64,000 nt of DNA from a virus: IMG/VR virus record IMGVR_UViG_3300027844_000680, positions 21,359-85,358 of that record; one strand, 5' to 3'. The position numbers and the translations under genes are program-made. The notes under the pieces were generated by a model that was given only the letters and a program-made list of their open reading frames with translations, was not told where the DNA came from and ran no database searches. Below are positions 45,704 to 53,502 of the stretch, one piece after another (the first letter of the stretch is position 1; every line of letters begins with the position of its first letter).

Positions 45704-47277
45704 ACATCCTCCTGCGTTCTTGTCTAAAGGCCGACAAAGCCGATAACGAAGCCTTGCTGTTCCGCAACTATTTGATGTTCTCTGACTCGGGTCTCGGGTT
45801 CGATGTTCCCGAAGATAACGTGGTCTGGTCGTACATTGAAGAGTTCAGTCGTAACTACAACCACACCCCCGACTTGGTAACGGTCCGAAACCACTTCCAG
45901 CACATCGGAGAAGAAGGTGTCGTAGATCGTCTCGAAGTGATTGCGGCGTACACCCCTATTTTTCGAGGGGATTTCGAGTCTCGTCTCAATGAGAAGGCCA
46001 CGGAACGCAAGATCCGAACAGTCATAGAGGTACTCAAAGAGGCCAACTCTATCAATCAGATCGGAGTCGAAGTCCAAGAGGGTAGAGATAAGAAGCTGTT
46101 GCGTGGTCCGGTAGCCGCTGTGCGGTACATCTTGGACCGCAGCCATGAGATCGTCTCCCCCACGCTCGGCGCACGGTTATCTGGTGAAGTTACGGGAGAC
46201 GCCGAGGACTTCCTGGCTGAATATGACCGGGTGAAGTCAGACCCCTTGGCAGGCATCGGTCAGATGTCTGGTATCCAGCAGATGGATCATGCCTTTCAGG
46301 GGGCGAAGCGTCAGGAGCTTTGGACCCATGCTGCTTTTACGGGAGGTCTCAAGTCTACTCTGATGCTCAACTGGGCCTACACACAAGCGGTTTACTACGG
46401 GCATAGCTCTTACATCTGTTCGTTGGAGATGCCTTACAAGCAAGACCGCCGCATCCTTTACTCGATGCACTCGCTCCATGAGAAGTTCAACCCGATTCGG
46501 GTGGACCTGGGTCTCCAATCAGACCTCAAAGTACCCCGTGGGCTTCTGTATCAGAAGATCCGTGACGGTGTTCTCGACGATGCCGAAGAGAAGTTCCTCA
46601 AGGAGTTCGTGGTTCCCGACTTTAGTGGGGGAGGCACCATCCCTTGGAAGCACGATCCAGATGGGGGTTACGGGAAGATCCACGTCGAGGTTTCCGATCC
46701 CGACAAGTCCGACTTCACCGTGGCGGATCTACGGTCTAAAGCGGAGATGACCTACAACAAGTCCCCCTTCTCCTTGATGTTCGTAGACCATGCCGGGTTG
46801 ATGGCACCTCGCAAGTGGGTGTCCAGCACGACGGAACGACTCAATGAGGTCATTCGGGATCTCAAACGGATGGCGTTGAGCTTCAACCGAGGCCAAGGGA
46901 TGGCTGTTATCTCCTTGTTCCAGATCAACCGGGAAGGGTTCAAGGCCGCAGAGAAGAATGGCGGGAAGTACAACCTCACGCATCTCTCTTACGCCAATGA
47001 AGCAGAGCGAAGCTCGGACATTGTAACGACCACCTTCGTCAACGATGAGCTTCGCAAGCGGAACCGGGTTCTCTTCCAGTGTCTCAAGTCCCGTGACGAC
47101 GCACCGTTCGAGCCGTTCGCTTCACGGGTAGAGTGGTCATGCAGAAGGTTGTTGACGAGCTACGGAGACAACATCGAACAGATTGTTGGAAAGCAGGACA
47201 CGGGTAAGGGTAAATCGGCCACCTCTTCGCCTTACGAAGAGACAGGTAACTTGATTGATCTGGAGATGGAATCGTGA
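45700..47277 (+). CDS. DnaB-family replicative helicase
   Basis: 525 residues, start overlapping the loader-like gene (ATGA). The N-terminal 170 residues are helical as in DnaB. The RecA-type core begins with GIQQMDHAF, then Walker A TGGLKST (214-220), ICSLEM, Walker B LMFVDHAG, and a downstream ISLFQINR stretch equivalent to the Q-x-N/S-R arginine-finger region of DnaB. It would unwind the fork as a hexamer. Its Walker A lacks the usual leading 'xPGxGKT' form (FTGGLKST), yet the Lys and Ser/Thr are present. The C-terminus is a flexible Ser/Lys/acidic tail. It overlaps the methyltransferase part by four bases. Confidence 0.88.
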   Translation: MNILLRSCLKADKADNEALLFRNYLMFSDSGLGFDVPEDNVVWSYIEEFSRNYNHTPDLVTVRNHFQHIGEEGVVDRLEVIAAYTPIFRGDFESRLNEKATERKIRTVIEVLKEANSINQIGVEVQEGRDKKLLRGPVAAVRYILDRSHEIVSPTLGARLSGEVTGDAEDFLAEYDRVKSDPLAGIGQMSGIQQMDHAFQGAKRQELWTHAAFTGGLKSTLMLNWAYTQAVYYGHSSYICSLEMPYKQDRRILYSMHSLHEKFNPIRVDLGLQSDLKVPRGLLYQKIRDGVLDDAEEKFLKEFVVPDFSGGGTIPWKHDPDGGYGKIHVEVSDPDKSDFTVADLRSKAEMTYNKSPFSLMFVDHAGLMAPRKWVSSTTERLNEVIRDLKRMALSFNRGQGMAVISLFQINREGFKAAEKNGGKYNLTHLSYANEAERSSDIVTTTFVNDELRKRNRVLFQCLKSRDDAPFEPFASRVEWSCRRLLTSYGDNIEQIVGKQDTGKGKSATSSPYEETGNLIDLEMES

Positions 47278-48548
47278 TCGTTACGGTAGCCCGCAAACCT
47301 CTCACCGGGACTGTGACTGCTTCGGTATTGAAGTACGGGACAGGAGCGTTGAATATCAACGCAACACGTATCGCCGCAAACGAGACCATCTTGACCCACA
47401 CGCAAGGTCGAGAAGCTGCCAACGCCGACCTCAAGGTGTACGGGAAGTATGCCGGGGGCTTCAAGACCCACCAAGCGCCTGGGCAGGAGCTTGGCCGATG
47501 GCCCGCCAACCTAATCCTCCAACATCTTGAAGGGTGTCGCTGCAAGGGTACTAAAGAGGTCAAAGGGGTTACGGGGGGGCCATCCTCTGGTGCCAACGCT
47601 TTCGGGCAGGATGCTGGGTGGAACGCTCACCAAAACCGTCCATCGGGCATTTCCCGCTACAACGATGAAGACGGCAAAGAAACCGTAGCCAACTGGATCT
47701 GTGAACCGGGGTGTCCCGTAAAAGCCTTGGATGAGCAGAGCGGCACCCTCAAGAGTGGTGCGATGAACAGCATCGCCAAGGGCGACCAATACAACACCTA
47801 CGGGAAGATGTATGAGCGCAGGGTGACGAGCCCAGCGAGCGAAGGTGGTGCGTCTCGATTCTTCAAGCAGATCGTGACCCTCGAAGACTTGATCGAGTAT
47901 CTCTACACGATGATCACCCCGGTTCACGTTGAAGGGGAGTCAATCGTCGTGATGGGCTTGAACGATTACGACTGGACGCAGCACGATGATGAGTCCCTGC
48001 ATGGGTTCATCGGTCGGGGGACACCGACTTCGGAGCAGTGCCGGGAGATCATGCGGTTCCTCAAGCCTGGGGCGCACGTCATGTTGATGAGTCCCGAGGA
48101 CCAACCGACCGGCCACGTCGGAGCGTGTCAGTTGGAGGATGACGGTTTCGAGATCCGTGATGCCATTCATGTTCTCCAAGGGCCTGCCCCTTTTGCCTAT
48201 GTCGCCAAGCCTTCCCGTGCGGAACGTGGGGCTGGCAACAACCACCCAACCGTAAAGCCCGTAGGTATCATGGAGTTCTTACTCCGAGATGTACCCAAGG
48301 ATCATCCGGTGCTCGATCCATTTCTGGGGTCAGGTACGACGCTGCTGGCCTGCTTGAACACCAAGCACGATGGAATCGGTATCGAACGAGAGGAAGAGTA
48401 CCTCCAGATTGCCGACCGTCGAGTAAGGGATTGGGACCGGCAGAACGTCGGGTGGGTCACAACAGAGATTGTATCCGAGGCGGCAGAGGAAGATGTCCCA
48501 GAGAGCGTGGGACTGGGTAGTTTGTTTGGGTTCGACGAGGCACCATGA
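47274..48548 (+). CDS. DNA methyltransferase, C-terminal half located first
   Basis: 424 residues from GTG 47274 (GTGA overlap). It begins with VTVARKPLTGTV and GTGALNINATRI, which in intact phage methyltransferases of this kind lies in the middle of the protein. Next come GRWPANLIL, LDEQSG, and SRFF. A further Rossmann-type stretch follows (FLKPGAHVMLMSPED, GFEIRDAI). Then come AKPSRAERGAGN, HPTVKPVGIM, the AdoMet-binding motif DPFLGSGTT (about 360), and GIEREEEYLQIADRR. There is no DPPY-type catalytic motif. That half is encoded by the next two ORFs, starting at the ATGA overlap at its end. It may need that product to act, or its own LNDYDW stretch may replace motif IV. Confidence 0.82.
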   Translation: MIVTVARKPLTGTVTASVLKYGTGALNINATRIAANETILTHTQGREAANADLKVYGKYAGGFKTHQAPGQELGRWPANLILQHLEGCRCKGTKEVKGVTGGPSSGANAFGQDAGWNAHQNRPSGISRYNDEDGKETVANWICEPGCPVKALDEQSGTLKSGAMNSIAKGDQYNTYGKMYERRVTSPASEGGASRFFKQIVTLEDLIEYLYTMITPVHVEGESIVVMGLNDYDWTQHDDESLHGFIGRGTPTSEQCREIMRFLKPGAHVMLMSPEDQPTGHVGACQLEDDGFEIRDAIHVLQGPAPFAYVAKPSRAERGAGNNHPTVKPVGIMEFLLRDVPKDHPVLDPFLGSGTTLLACLNTKHDGIGIEREEEYLQIADRRVRDWDRQNVGWVTTEIVSEAAEEDVPESVGLGSLFGFDEAP

Positions 48549-48640
48549 TTCAACTGTTACATGACGACTGCGTTGAACGCATGAAAGCTATGAAGGAGGC
48601 AAGCGTAGGGAGCATCATCTGTGATCCTCCCTACGGATAA
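48545..48640 (+). pseudogene. Start of methyltransferase N-terminal half, stopped at DPPYG
   Basis: Overlaps the upstream stop by four bases (ATGA). It encodes 31 residues beginning MIQLLHDDC and ending CDPPYG, exactly the catalytic motif IV of amino-methyltransferases, followed at once by TAA. The expected continuation LEFMGKAWDK starts nine bases later in another frame. The fragment alone cannot be an enzyme. It is either a frameshifted pseudogene or the first part of a protein made by translational bypass or frameshifting. Confidence 0.8.
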
Positions 48641-48645
48641 ATGGC
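48638..48645 (+). other. Eight-base insertion with stop codon inside methyltransferase motif IV
   Basis: The bases TAAATGGC lie between the Gly codon GGA of DPPYG and the Leu codon CTT of LEFMGK. Removing these eight bases (or, equally, ATAAATGG) rebuilds an uninterrupted DPPYGLEFMGKAWDK, the normal family sequence. Take-off GGA and a matching Gly codon GGC directly before the resumption point recall gene-60-type bypass, but nothing proves it. Confidence 0.7.
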
Positions 48646-48654
48646 CTTGAGTTC

Positions 48655-49440
48655 ATGGGCAAAGCCTGGGACAAGATCAATGAGCATCACTCCCCAAGTC
48701 CCAACAGCACATACCCAAAGAATCGGAACCTAAAGGGCGTCCGTTACCATGAGTCTGACGGCGGTCGGATGCAGGAATGGCATCTTCAATGGCTTCGTGA
48801 AGCGCATCGAGTTCTGCAACCCGGGGGAGCTATCAAAGCCTTCGGTGGCACAAGGACGTTTCACCGTCTTGCTGCTGCGATGGAAGCCGCTGGCTTCGTG
48901 GACATACGAATCGAAGTGTGGACCCACGGAAGCGGATTCCCGAAGTCTCTCAACATCGGAAAAGCCATTGACCGAAGCGGCGGCGCACAGACCATTCAGT
49001 CGCACCAACTCAAAGGGACCACTTTTGCACAAACCCTTCGGTCCTACCGAAAAGCAGCAGGGGTGTCGAAGACCGAAATGGCATCTTGGTTCCCATACTC
49101 GGAAGTGACGAAGAACTGGGAACGGGTTGATGACGGACAGTTCCGAGTGCCCTCCGAAAGCGATTTTCAAGTGTTGAAGGACAGGCTGGGGCTGCCCGAT
49201 TCTTTGTGTGAGGGTCTGTGGGCAGATGACCAACGGCAGCTTGTGTCTGATGAGGGGACCGACCGGAGAGGTGATGGCACGGTGATTGGCCTCGCCCACA
49301 CCGGGAAGGTGTGGGCACCAGTCACCGAAGAGGCACAACTCTGGGAAGGATGGGGCACAGCGAACAAGCCTGCCTGGGAACCTGTCGTCGTAGGGAGGAA
49401 GGAAAATCCCGGTATCTCTTCGATGGATTATGCTGAATAG
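48655..49440 (+). CDS. DNA methyltransferase, N-terminal half (rest) with inserted HTH domain
   Basis: 261 residues from ATG 48655, which has no ribosome-binding site, so it depends on reinitiation, frameshift or bypass from the preceding 31-codon ORF. It contains FMGKAWD, QEWHLQWLREAHRVLQPGG, FGGTRTFHRLAAAMEAAGF and HGSGFPKSLNIGKAID, all standard for the first half of phage N6/N4 methyltransferases. Next comes an XRE-like helix-turn-helix insert (LRSYRKAAGVSKTEMASWF...NWE). The end, WGTANKPAWEPVVVGRK, is exactly where intact homologues run on into ARKPLTGTV; that continuation is found at the beginning of the gene at 47274. Without motif IV from the upstream fragment it should not be catalytic alone. 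Confidence 0.75.
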   Translation: MGKAWDKINEHHSPSPNSTYPKNRNLKGVRYHESDGGRMQEWHLQWLREAHRVLQPGGAIKAFGGTRTFHRLAAAMEAAGFVDIRIEVWTHGSGFPKSLNIGKAIDRSGGAQTIQSHQLKGTTFAQTLRSYRKAAGVSKTEMASWFPYSEVTKNWERVDDGQFRVPSESDFQVLKDRLGLPDSLCEGLWADDQRQLVSDEGTDRRGDGTVIGLAHTGKVWAPVTEEAQLWEGWGTANKPAWEPVVVGRKENPGISSMDYAE

Positions 49441-49463
49441 CAGTCGAGGAACCGGGGTGCCCT

Positions 49464-49793
49464 ATGAAGATGTTTTACCTAAATCGTGTCGAGGATGAGT
49501 CAGGTAAGTCCGGTACAGGCCGGGTTGCCCAAGGCTTTGTCTTCGATAACGGGAAAGTAGCTCTGACGTGGCTTTCGGACCATCCTTCCGTCACCGTCTA
49601 TGACACTCTGGGCGAAGTTCGGGCTCTCCACGGGCACGAAGGCAAGACTGAAGTCATCATGGAACCTGACTGGAAGCGTGCGTTCCAAGAGTTGAAGTCG
49701 GCCCTTATGGACTTCGACCTCATGGAGACGCTGACTGACCGACTTCCAAAAGCAGGCGAAGCCTTGTCACTGGTAGACAAGAACACTAAATGA
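49464..49793 (+). CDS. Conserved small phage protein, 109 aa
   Basis: Begins MKMFYLNRVEDESGKSGTG, continues VAQGFVFDNGKVALTWL, and has HGHEGKTEVI near residue 56. This order (FYL.R.ED.SG.SGTG, a strand with TWL or RWL, then HGHxGKT) recurs in small uncharacterised phage proteins. No catalytic motif is apparent. GAGGAACCGGGG upstream is a poor binding site, so the ATG at 49470 is an alternative. It overlaps the kinase gene by four bases. Confidence 0.68.
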   Translation: MKMFYLNRVEDESGKSGTGRVAQGFVFDNGKVALTWLSDHPSVTVYDTLGEVRALHGHEGKTEVIMEPDWKRAFQELKSALMDFDLMETLTDRLPKAGEALSLVDKNTK

Positions 49794-50245
49794 TCGTGTC
49801 CCCAGACCACTACCTCATCACCGAGAGTGGTGAATATGTCTGGTCTCCCGAGAGGATAAAGGCGGCCTGGAAGTCGGCTTCCACAGCACTGCTCCGCCTG
49901 ACCAATGATCCAAAGTGGGCGAAAGTCGTGCTCATGGTTGGGATTCCAGCTTCGGGGAAGAGCACTTGGCTGAAGAAGAACCAGGAGTCGGATGCCATCT
50001 ACTTCGACGCCACGTTCACCAAGAGCAGCGAGAGAGCCCCCATCATACAGATCGCCAAGGAAGCCGGGATGGTAGTTGAGGCGGCAGTAATGACTACGCC
50101 TATCGCTGTCTGCAAGGACCGAAACGCCTGTCGGCCCTCTGGTCGTCGTGTCCCCGATGACGTGGTTGAACTGATGGCTGCTCAACTGTTGGGCGATCCC
50201 CCCAAGAAGTCCGAGGGCATCGACCGGGTGTATTCAGCCCGGTAA
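49790..50245 (+). CDS. P-loop kinase, polynucleotide-kinase-like
   Basis: 151 residues; ATGA overlap with the preceding gene. Walker A GIPASGKST at 51-59 follows a hydrophobic strand. FDATF then leads to an exposed Arg/Lys-rich stretch (KDRNACRPSGRRVPDD), a layout typical of the small AAA_33 kinases related to the kinase domain of T4 polynucleotide kinase. The phosphatase domain of full PseT is absent. Substrate (5'-OH ends, nucleosides or others) cannot be told from sequence. Neighbouring DNA-modification genes suggest nucleic-acid ends. Confidence 0.78.
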   Translation: MIVSPDHYLITESGEYVWSPERIKAAWKSASTALLRLTNDPKWAKVVLMVGIPASGKSTWLKKNQESDAIYFDATFTKSSERAPIIQIAKEAGMVVEAAVMTTPIAVCKDRNACRPSGRRVPDDVVELMAAQLLGDPPKKSEGIDRVYSAR

Positions 50246-50286
50246 CGAACCTATGGAACCTTTGATTAGTAATCGAAGGAGTCAAG

Positions 50287-50721
50287 ATGAGAACCATCAC
50301 AGCGGCGGAACGGACACGCCTTATTCGATATGCAGCCAAGCTCCCCAAGGGCAACCCGAAGCGCCGTGCCGCTCTGCGATTGCTCCAAAAGGAGTCTGCC
50401 TCCGACGTTTCGTTACAGCAAGCGGTCCGAGAGTGGGTGGAGCAGATTGCGAAGTTGGTCCCCTACATAGATCAACGCACTGGAGAATGGATTGGTGCAT
50501 CTTTCACAGTCAATGGCTCTTTCGACGATGGGGTAGTTGAGACCACCGTTACGTTGAAGTTCACATGGGTCGGGCATGGTGTAGGTTGGCAAGTGTTCAC
50601 CCAGCAGGGTGGGTATGGAAAACCCGAGCGGATCGACCGAGGTTTCCCCAAGCCGGGGGTTCGCCAAAAGGCGATTGCTCAAAAGATCGCCGATGTCTTG
50701 CACAAGGCGTCAAAGAGTTAG
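50287..50721 (+). CDS. Hypothetical protein, 144 aa
   Basis: ATG with GAAGGAGT upstream. The N-terminus RLIRYAAKLPKGNPKRRAALRLL is an amphipathic, basic helix pair of a type I associate with N-termini of other large-phage proteins, perhaps a targeting or binding tag. The rest forms alternating strands with an aromatic GVGWQVFTQQGGYG loop and a Lys-rich C-terminal helix. It is convergent with the GIY-YIG gene and the two overlap by four bases at their ends. Function unknown. Confidence 0.62.
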   Translation: MRTITAAERTRLIRYAAKLPKGNPKRRAALRLLQKESASDVSLQQAVREWVEQIAKLVPYIDQRTGEWIGASFTVNGSFDDGVVETTVTLKFTWVGHGVGWQVFTQQGGYGKPERIDRGFPKPGVRQKAIAQKIADVLHKASKS

Positions 50722-51182
50722 CTTGCAGGCTTCCACTTGGCGTTCTTGACCCAAGGGTGGCCGGTCCCTCTCCCACGGTGCCAATGAGAGTCCTCTTTGG
50801 ACCACTTCAGACGGCCCTCTCCCCGCTTCCCCTTCTTGAGTGCATACTCGGCCTTCATCGCAGCCGAACGTCCCGTGTAGGGGCCGTAGACGGCTCGGGG
50901 AACCCACGGTCTGAACTTCTGTGTGTACTTGGCCCCGCCTTTGATCTCGCCATTGTGTTGGCGGATACGTCGAGCCAAGCTGGTCGTGCATCCCACGTAG
51001 AAGAATCCAGGGAGCTTATCGCCGGTTTTGCCGACCCGCCCCTGCTCGCTTTGGATCACGTACACCCAATAGGTGCTGTTGTCCTTCTTGCTCTTTGTGC
51101 GTCTACCCTTCCGAGTAGGACGACGGGGCTCCCCGTGTCTTTTGCGTGGGGCTGATCCGCTACGACGTTTCTTTCGAGCCAT
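50718..51182 (-). CDS. GIY-YIG nuclease-domain protein
   Basis: 154 residues; ATG with AGGG upstream. The first 35 residues are Arg/Lys-rich. A GIY-YIG domain follows: YWVYVIQS as the first half and FFYVGCTT as the second, the helix with RRIRQHN, a basic AKYTQKFRPW, and the acidic Glu in MKAEYALKK. The order and spacing match UPF0213/SLX1-type single-domain nucleases more than intron homing enzymes, but the basic N-terminal extension and its isolated leftward placement also fit a phage freestanding homing-type gene. It would cut or nick DNA. Confidence 0.85.
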   Translation of the reverse strand: MARKKRRSGSAPRKRHGEPRRPTRKGRRTKSKKDNSTYWVYVIQSEQGRVGKTGDKLPGFFYVGCTTSLARRIRQHNGEIKGGAKYTQKFRPWVPRAVYGPYTGRSAAMKAEYALKKGKRGEGRLKWSKEDSHWHRGRGTGHPWVKNAKWKPAS

Positions 51183-51267
51183 CCTGCGGTTCCCTGCCTT
51201 TTAGTCGGGGTGACTTCTGCTGCGGTCTATCTGATGCCATACCTACTCCATCTAATAGACAAATAAG

Positions 51268-51302
51268 AAAGGCCAGCCAGGAACGAGTCCCAACTGGCCT
51301 TT
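51268..51302 (-). terminator. Intrinsic terminator for the FliO-like-domain gene
   Basis: AAAGGCCAG at 51268-51276 pairs with CTGGCCTTT at 51294-51302, with a further short GGA/TCC pairing inside. Read on the minus strand it ends in a T-rich CTTTCTTATTTG and sits 20 bases past the stop of the leftward gene. Confidence 0.8.
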
Positions 51303-51323
51303 CAAGGAGCTTTGGTTGTGGGG

Positions 51324-51818
51324 TTAGTTCACGGTTGCTGAAGAAACCCCGATCTCGGTCAGATACGTGACACCCTTGGTCGAGGCGCTCAACAGGATTG
51401 TCCGGTTGTCCACCTCCACCAGCGTAATGCGGTGTCCTGACCCCAACTTGAGGTTCTCGATCACTCGCATACGAACGCCGTTGGTCACGTTCACAGCAGG
51501 TGCTACCGATTGTGCCGCAGCGGGCTTCATCTTTGGACCCTTGGGCGCACGCTTCACCACCTTTCGGGTTTGGGCCTTCTTGATACGAACCGCCGAGGTC
51601 GGAGCCTCTTTGGTTTGGGTCAAGGCGGCGATCTTTGCTGTCACCATGTTGACGACACCGATTGACTCAATCGCCAAGATGGCGTCCAAGATTTCGGGGT
51701 CGGTGCCGTACTCCGTAAAGGCGGTCTTCGCTCGGACTTTCCATTGTTTGCCCGTGTTCCACTTGACCGGACCCTTGGGGGTCTCAACCGTTACAATGCT
51801 GGTTTTGGATGTTGCCAT
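51324..51818 (-). CDS. Protein with FliO-like C-terminal domain, 164 aa
   Basis: The true start is ATG 51818 (MATSKTSIVTVETPKG), marked by AAGGAG seven bases upstream; longer frames lack a site. Residues 1-70 are a small helical domain (VKWNTGKQWKVRAKTAF...ILDAILAIES). Residues 75-105 form a Lys/Ala/Pro linker. The last 50 residues (RMRVIENLKLGSGHRITLVEVDNRTILLSASTKGVTYLTEI) follow the pattern of the soluble domain of the flagellar protein FliO: strand, LGxGxR, LVEVxxRxILL, then a short helix. Unlike FliO it has no membrane segment. Function in the phage is unknown. Confidence 0.68.
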   Translation of the reverse strand: MATSKTSIVTVETPKGPVKWNTGKQWKVRAKTAFTEYGTDPEILDAILAIESIGVVNMVTAKIAALTQTKEAPTSAVRIKKAQTRKVVKRAPKGPKMKPAAAQSVAPAVNVTNGVRMRVIENLKLGSGHRITLVEVDNRTILLSASTKGVTYLTEIGVSSATVN

Positions 51819-51987
51819 GCAGTATCTCCTTGGTCGAATCCAATCGAATATGTCCATTAGGACAGGCGTGCCACAGGATGCAGCACTTGGGTTGTTGGGG
51901 GGAGGCTTTAGCTCCAAGACCTCCCGAAGTTCGGGGTCAATATGCTCACCCCTAAAGCTAATGTCAACCAACGAACTGAAGATTAGA

Positions 51988-52281
51988 CTAATCGAAACTG
52001 TCGGGCAGCGCCCATTCATCGCATTGATCCCCGACTTTCTCCCGTCCTTGCTTTATGAGATTGATTGCCAGACCACCCCGGTGCTTCTGCTGAAAATGCT
52101 CATCAAAGACATCTTGGAGCAGATTCATCAGGGCTTCTTCTGGGCCGAGATCTCCACCTGAATCTTCGTAGACGTATTCGACCGGGGTGTCTTCTTCATG
52201 CTCGGAAGGCACAATAACCACCCACCCGTTGCGTGTCCGACGAATGATGCAGTGGTAGTTCGGAACCTGTGGAGAAGTCAT
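51988..52281 (-). CDS. Small acidic protein, 97 aa
   Basis: ATG 52281 (MTSPQVPNYH) with AGGA upstream is chosen over a start seven codons earlier. The N-terminus gives two strands (YHCIIRRTRNGWVVIVPS), followed by a very acidic loop and a helix LMNLLQDVFDEHF. This small beta-alpha layout is common among uncharacterised phage proteins that describe one property of a short strand-helix module. No motif assigns a function. Confidence 0.6.
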   Translation of the reverse strand: MTSPQVPNYHCIIRRTRNGWVVIVPSEHEEDTPVEYVYEDSGGDLGPEEALMNLLQDVFDEHFQQKHRGGLAINLIKQGREKVGDQCDEWALPDSFD

Positions 52282-52407
52282 AGCGATTCCTATCTGGCCC
52301 AAATCTTCAGGGTTTCTTCCAGCGTTTTAGCGATACAGATTGGATTCATTGTGTCCCCGTTCAGTAACGGTATCTTGATAGGCTTGATAGGCTACTCACC
52401 AAGAGAG

Positions 52408-52467
52408 AAAACCCCGGTCGAAGCGCACCCCACCATGTACGAATGGGGTCGCTCCAACCGGGGTTTT
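52408..52467 (-). terminator. Long stem-loop terminator
   Basis: AAAACCCCGGT (52408-52418) pairs with ACCGGGGTTTT (52457-52467). An inner pairing of ACCCCA with TGGGGT lengthens the stem. It lies 15 bases beyond the stop of the leftward 270-aa gene and has T-runs on both strands, so it can work both ways. Confidence 0.88.
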
Positions 52468-52482
52468 AGTCCCTGGAGGGGT

Positions 52483-53295
52483 TTAGGCGGTGATGCCGAA
52501 GACCTCTTCGATGGTGGCGGTGCGAACACCGACCTCATCATCCTTGGCAGCGAGAGCGGCAGTACCACCCACCCGCAGGATGAAGTCCTCGCCCTTGCGG
52601 AGACGGTAGCTCTTGTAGCGACCGACAGGCAGCTTGCCCCGAAGCACTCGGGTTGCGAGTGCCTTGCCGCCCGACTTGGATGCCGGGAGGGAACCGTTGG
52701 CGGCTTCCTCGACAACCTTGTGGGCGATGCGAAGACCGGAGAGGTTGATGTCCCCGTCCTTGGGAGCCTTTTTGTCTCCCGTGCAATCGGAGCAGTGACA
52801 CTCGATGCCCTGGTCAGCTACGCAGCGGTACACTCGACCGTTACGGACGTTCTCGCCATCCACAACCAGAGCTTCCCAAACGTGGTCGCTGGTGGACTCG
52901 CTGGTGCCGTTGAGGGTCCGGTTGAATGAATCCCGCAGGCCGTCGATGGCCTCGGTCACGTCAGCGACCGTCACGGTACGCTCGATGGCCTTTGCGCCAC
53001 GCCCGTCCCAACAGGGCGTGTTGGCGAGTTCAGTGGCGATGGCCTTGATGCTCAAGGCGTTGAGCGCATCCAGCGAACGCTGAACGAGTGCCGGGTAATC
53101 GAACCCGGTGATGATGAGGTCGTGGACCACATGATCGCCGTATCGTTCCTTACGTCCGCCACGCTTCTCGCCGGGGGCGAGGCGTTGGGAGCCTTGGAGT
53201 TGGGTCACGATGCCAGTAAAGGTAGCGCCCTTGCGAGCACCCGCCAGATTGGCAGCGATGGTGGTGTTGTCTGTGTTGGCGTTGCAGTTTGCCAT
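52483..53295 (-). CDS. Hypothetical phage protein, 270 aa
   Basis: ATG with ACGGAG upstream, transcribed leftward from promoter copies F and G. The first 20 residues (MANCNANTDNTTIAANLAGARKG) resemble the start of other phage proteins with 'ARKG.F' N-termini. The middle is helical and has VYRCV followed by a Cys/His group (C-H-C-S-D-C) near residues 165-172 that may bind metal. The end is strand-rich with basic GRYKSYRLRKG. No enzyme family recognised. It has its own promoters and terminator, so it is a single-gene unit that is probably made in quantity. Confidence 0.7.
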   Translation of the reverse strand: MANCNANTDNTTIAANLAGARKGATFTGIVTQLQGSQRLAPGEKRGGRKERYGDHVVHDLIITGFDYPALVQRSLDALNALSIKAIATELANTPCWDGRGAKAIERTVTVADVTEAIDGLRDSFNRTLNGTSESTSDHVWEALVVDGENVRNGRVYRCVADQGIECHCSDCTGDKKAPKDGDINLSGLRIAHKVVEEAANGSLPASKSGGKALATRVLRGKLPVGRYKSYRLRKGEDFILRVGGTAALAAKDDEVGVRTATIEEVFGITA

Positions 53296-53358
53296 GTCGT
53301 TAGCTCCGTTCCGTGGCCCTGTGGGCTCGGGGTAAGTGGGGTTGCCCCCGTTCTGTAT

Positions 53359-53386
53359 TGTCTACCCCGGTAGCTCGAAAAGTAAC
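53359..53386 (-). promoter_or_regulatory. 28-bp promoter-like element, copy F
   Basis: On the minus strand GTTACTTTTCGA then CCGGGGTAGACA. It ends 63 bases before the ATG of the 270-aa gene. Confidence 0.75.
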
Positions 53387-53451
53387 CGGGTTTGTTGAAA
53401 AAGTTTCCGTTTGTTTGGTACACAAGCCCCCTATATGCGGGCCTCACACAA

Positions 53452-53479
53452 TGCTTACCCCTAACTTTCGGAAAGTAAC
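53452..53479 (-). promoter_or_regulatory. 28-bp promoter-like element, copy G
   Basis: On the minus strand GTTACTTTCCGA then TAGGGGTAAGCA. It shares the TAAGCA variant with its mirror partner H. Confidence 0.72.
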
Positions 53480-53480
53480 A

Positions 53481-53500
53481 GGAAACTTTCGGAAACTTTC
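53481..53500. repeat. Two tandem copies of GGAAACTTTC
   Basis: The ten-base unit is repeated exactly, end to end, at the centre between promoter copies G and H. Further GAAAG/CTTTC pieces lie next to it at 53465-53475, so this may be a binding site for a dimeric regulator. Confidence 0.75.
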
Positions 53501-53502
53501 TC

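Noticed and set aside
51103-51112. GGGTAGACG on the minus strand inside the GIY-YIG gene as a twelfth promoter copy
   Set aside because: The GTTAC half is absent at the required distance and it lies in coding sequence.
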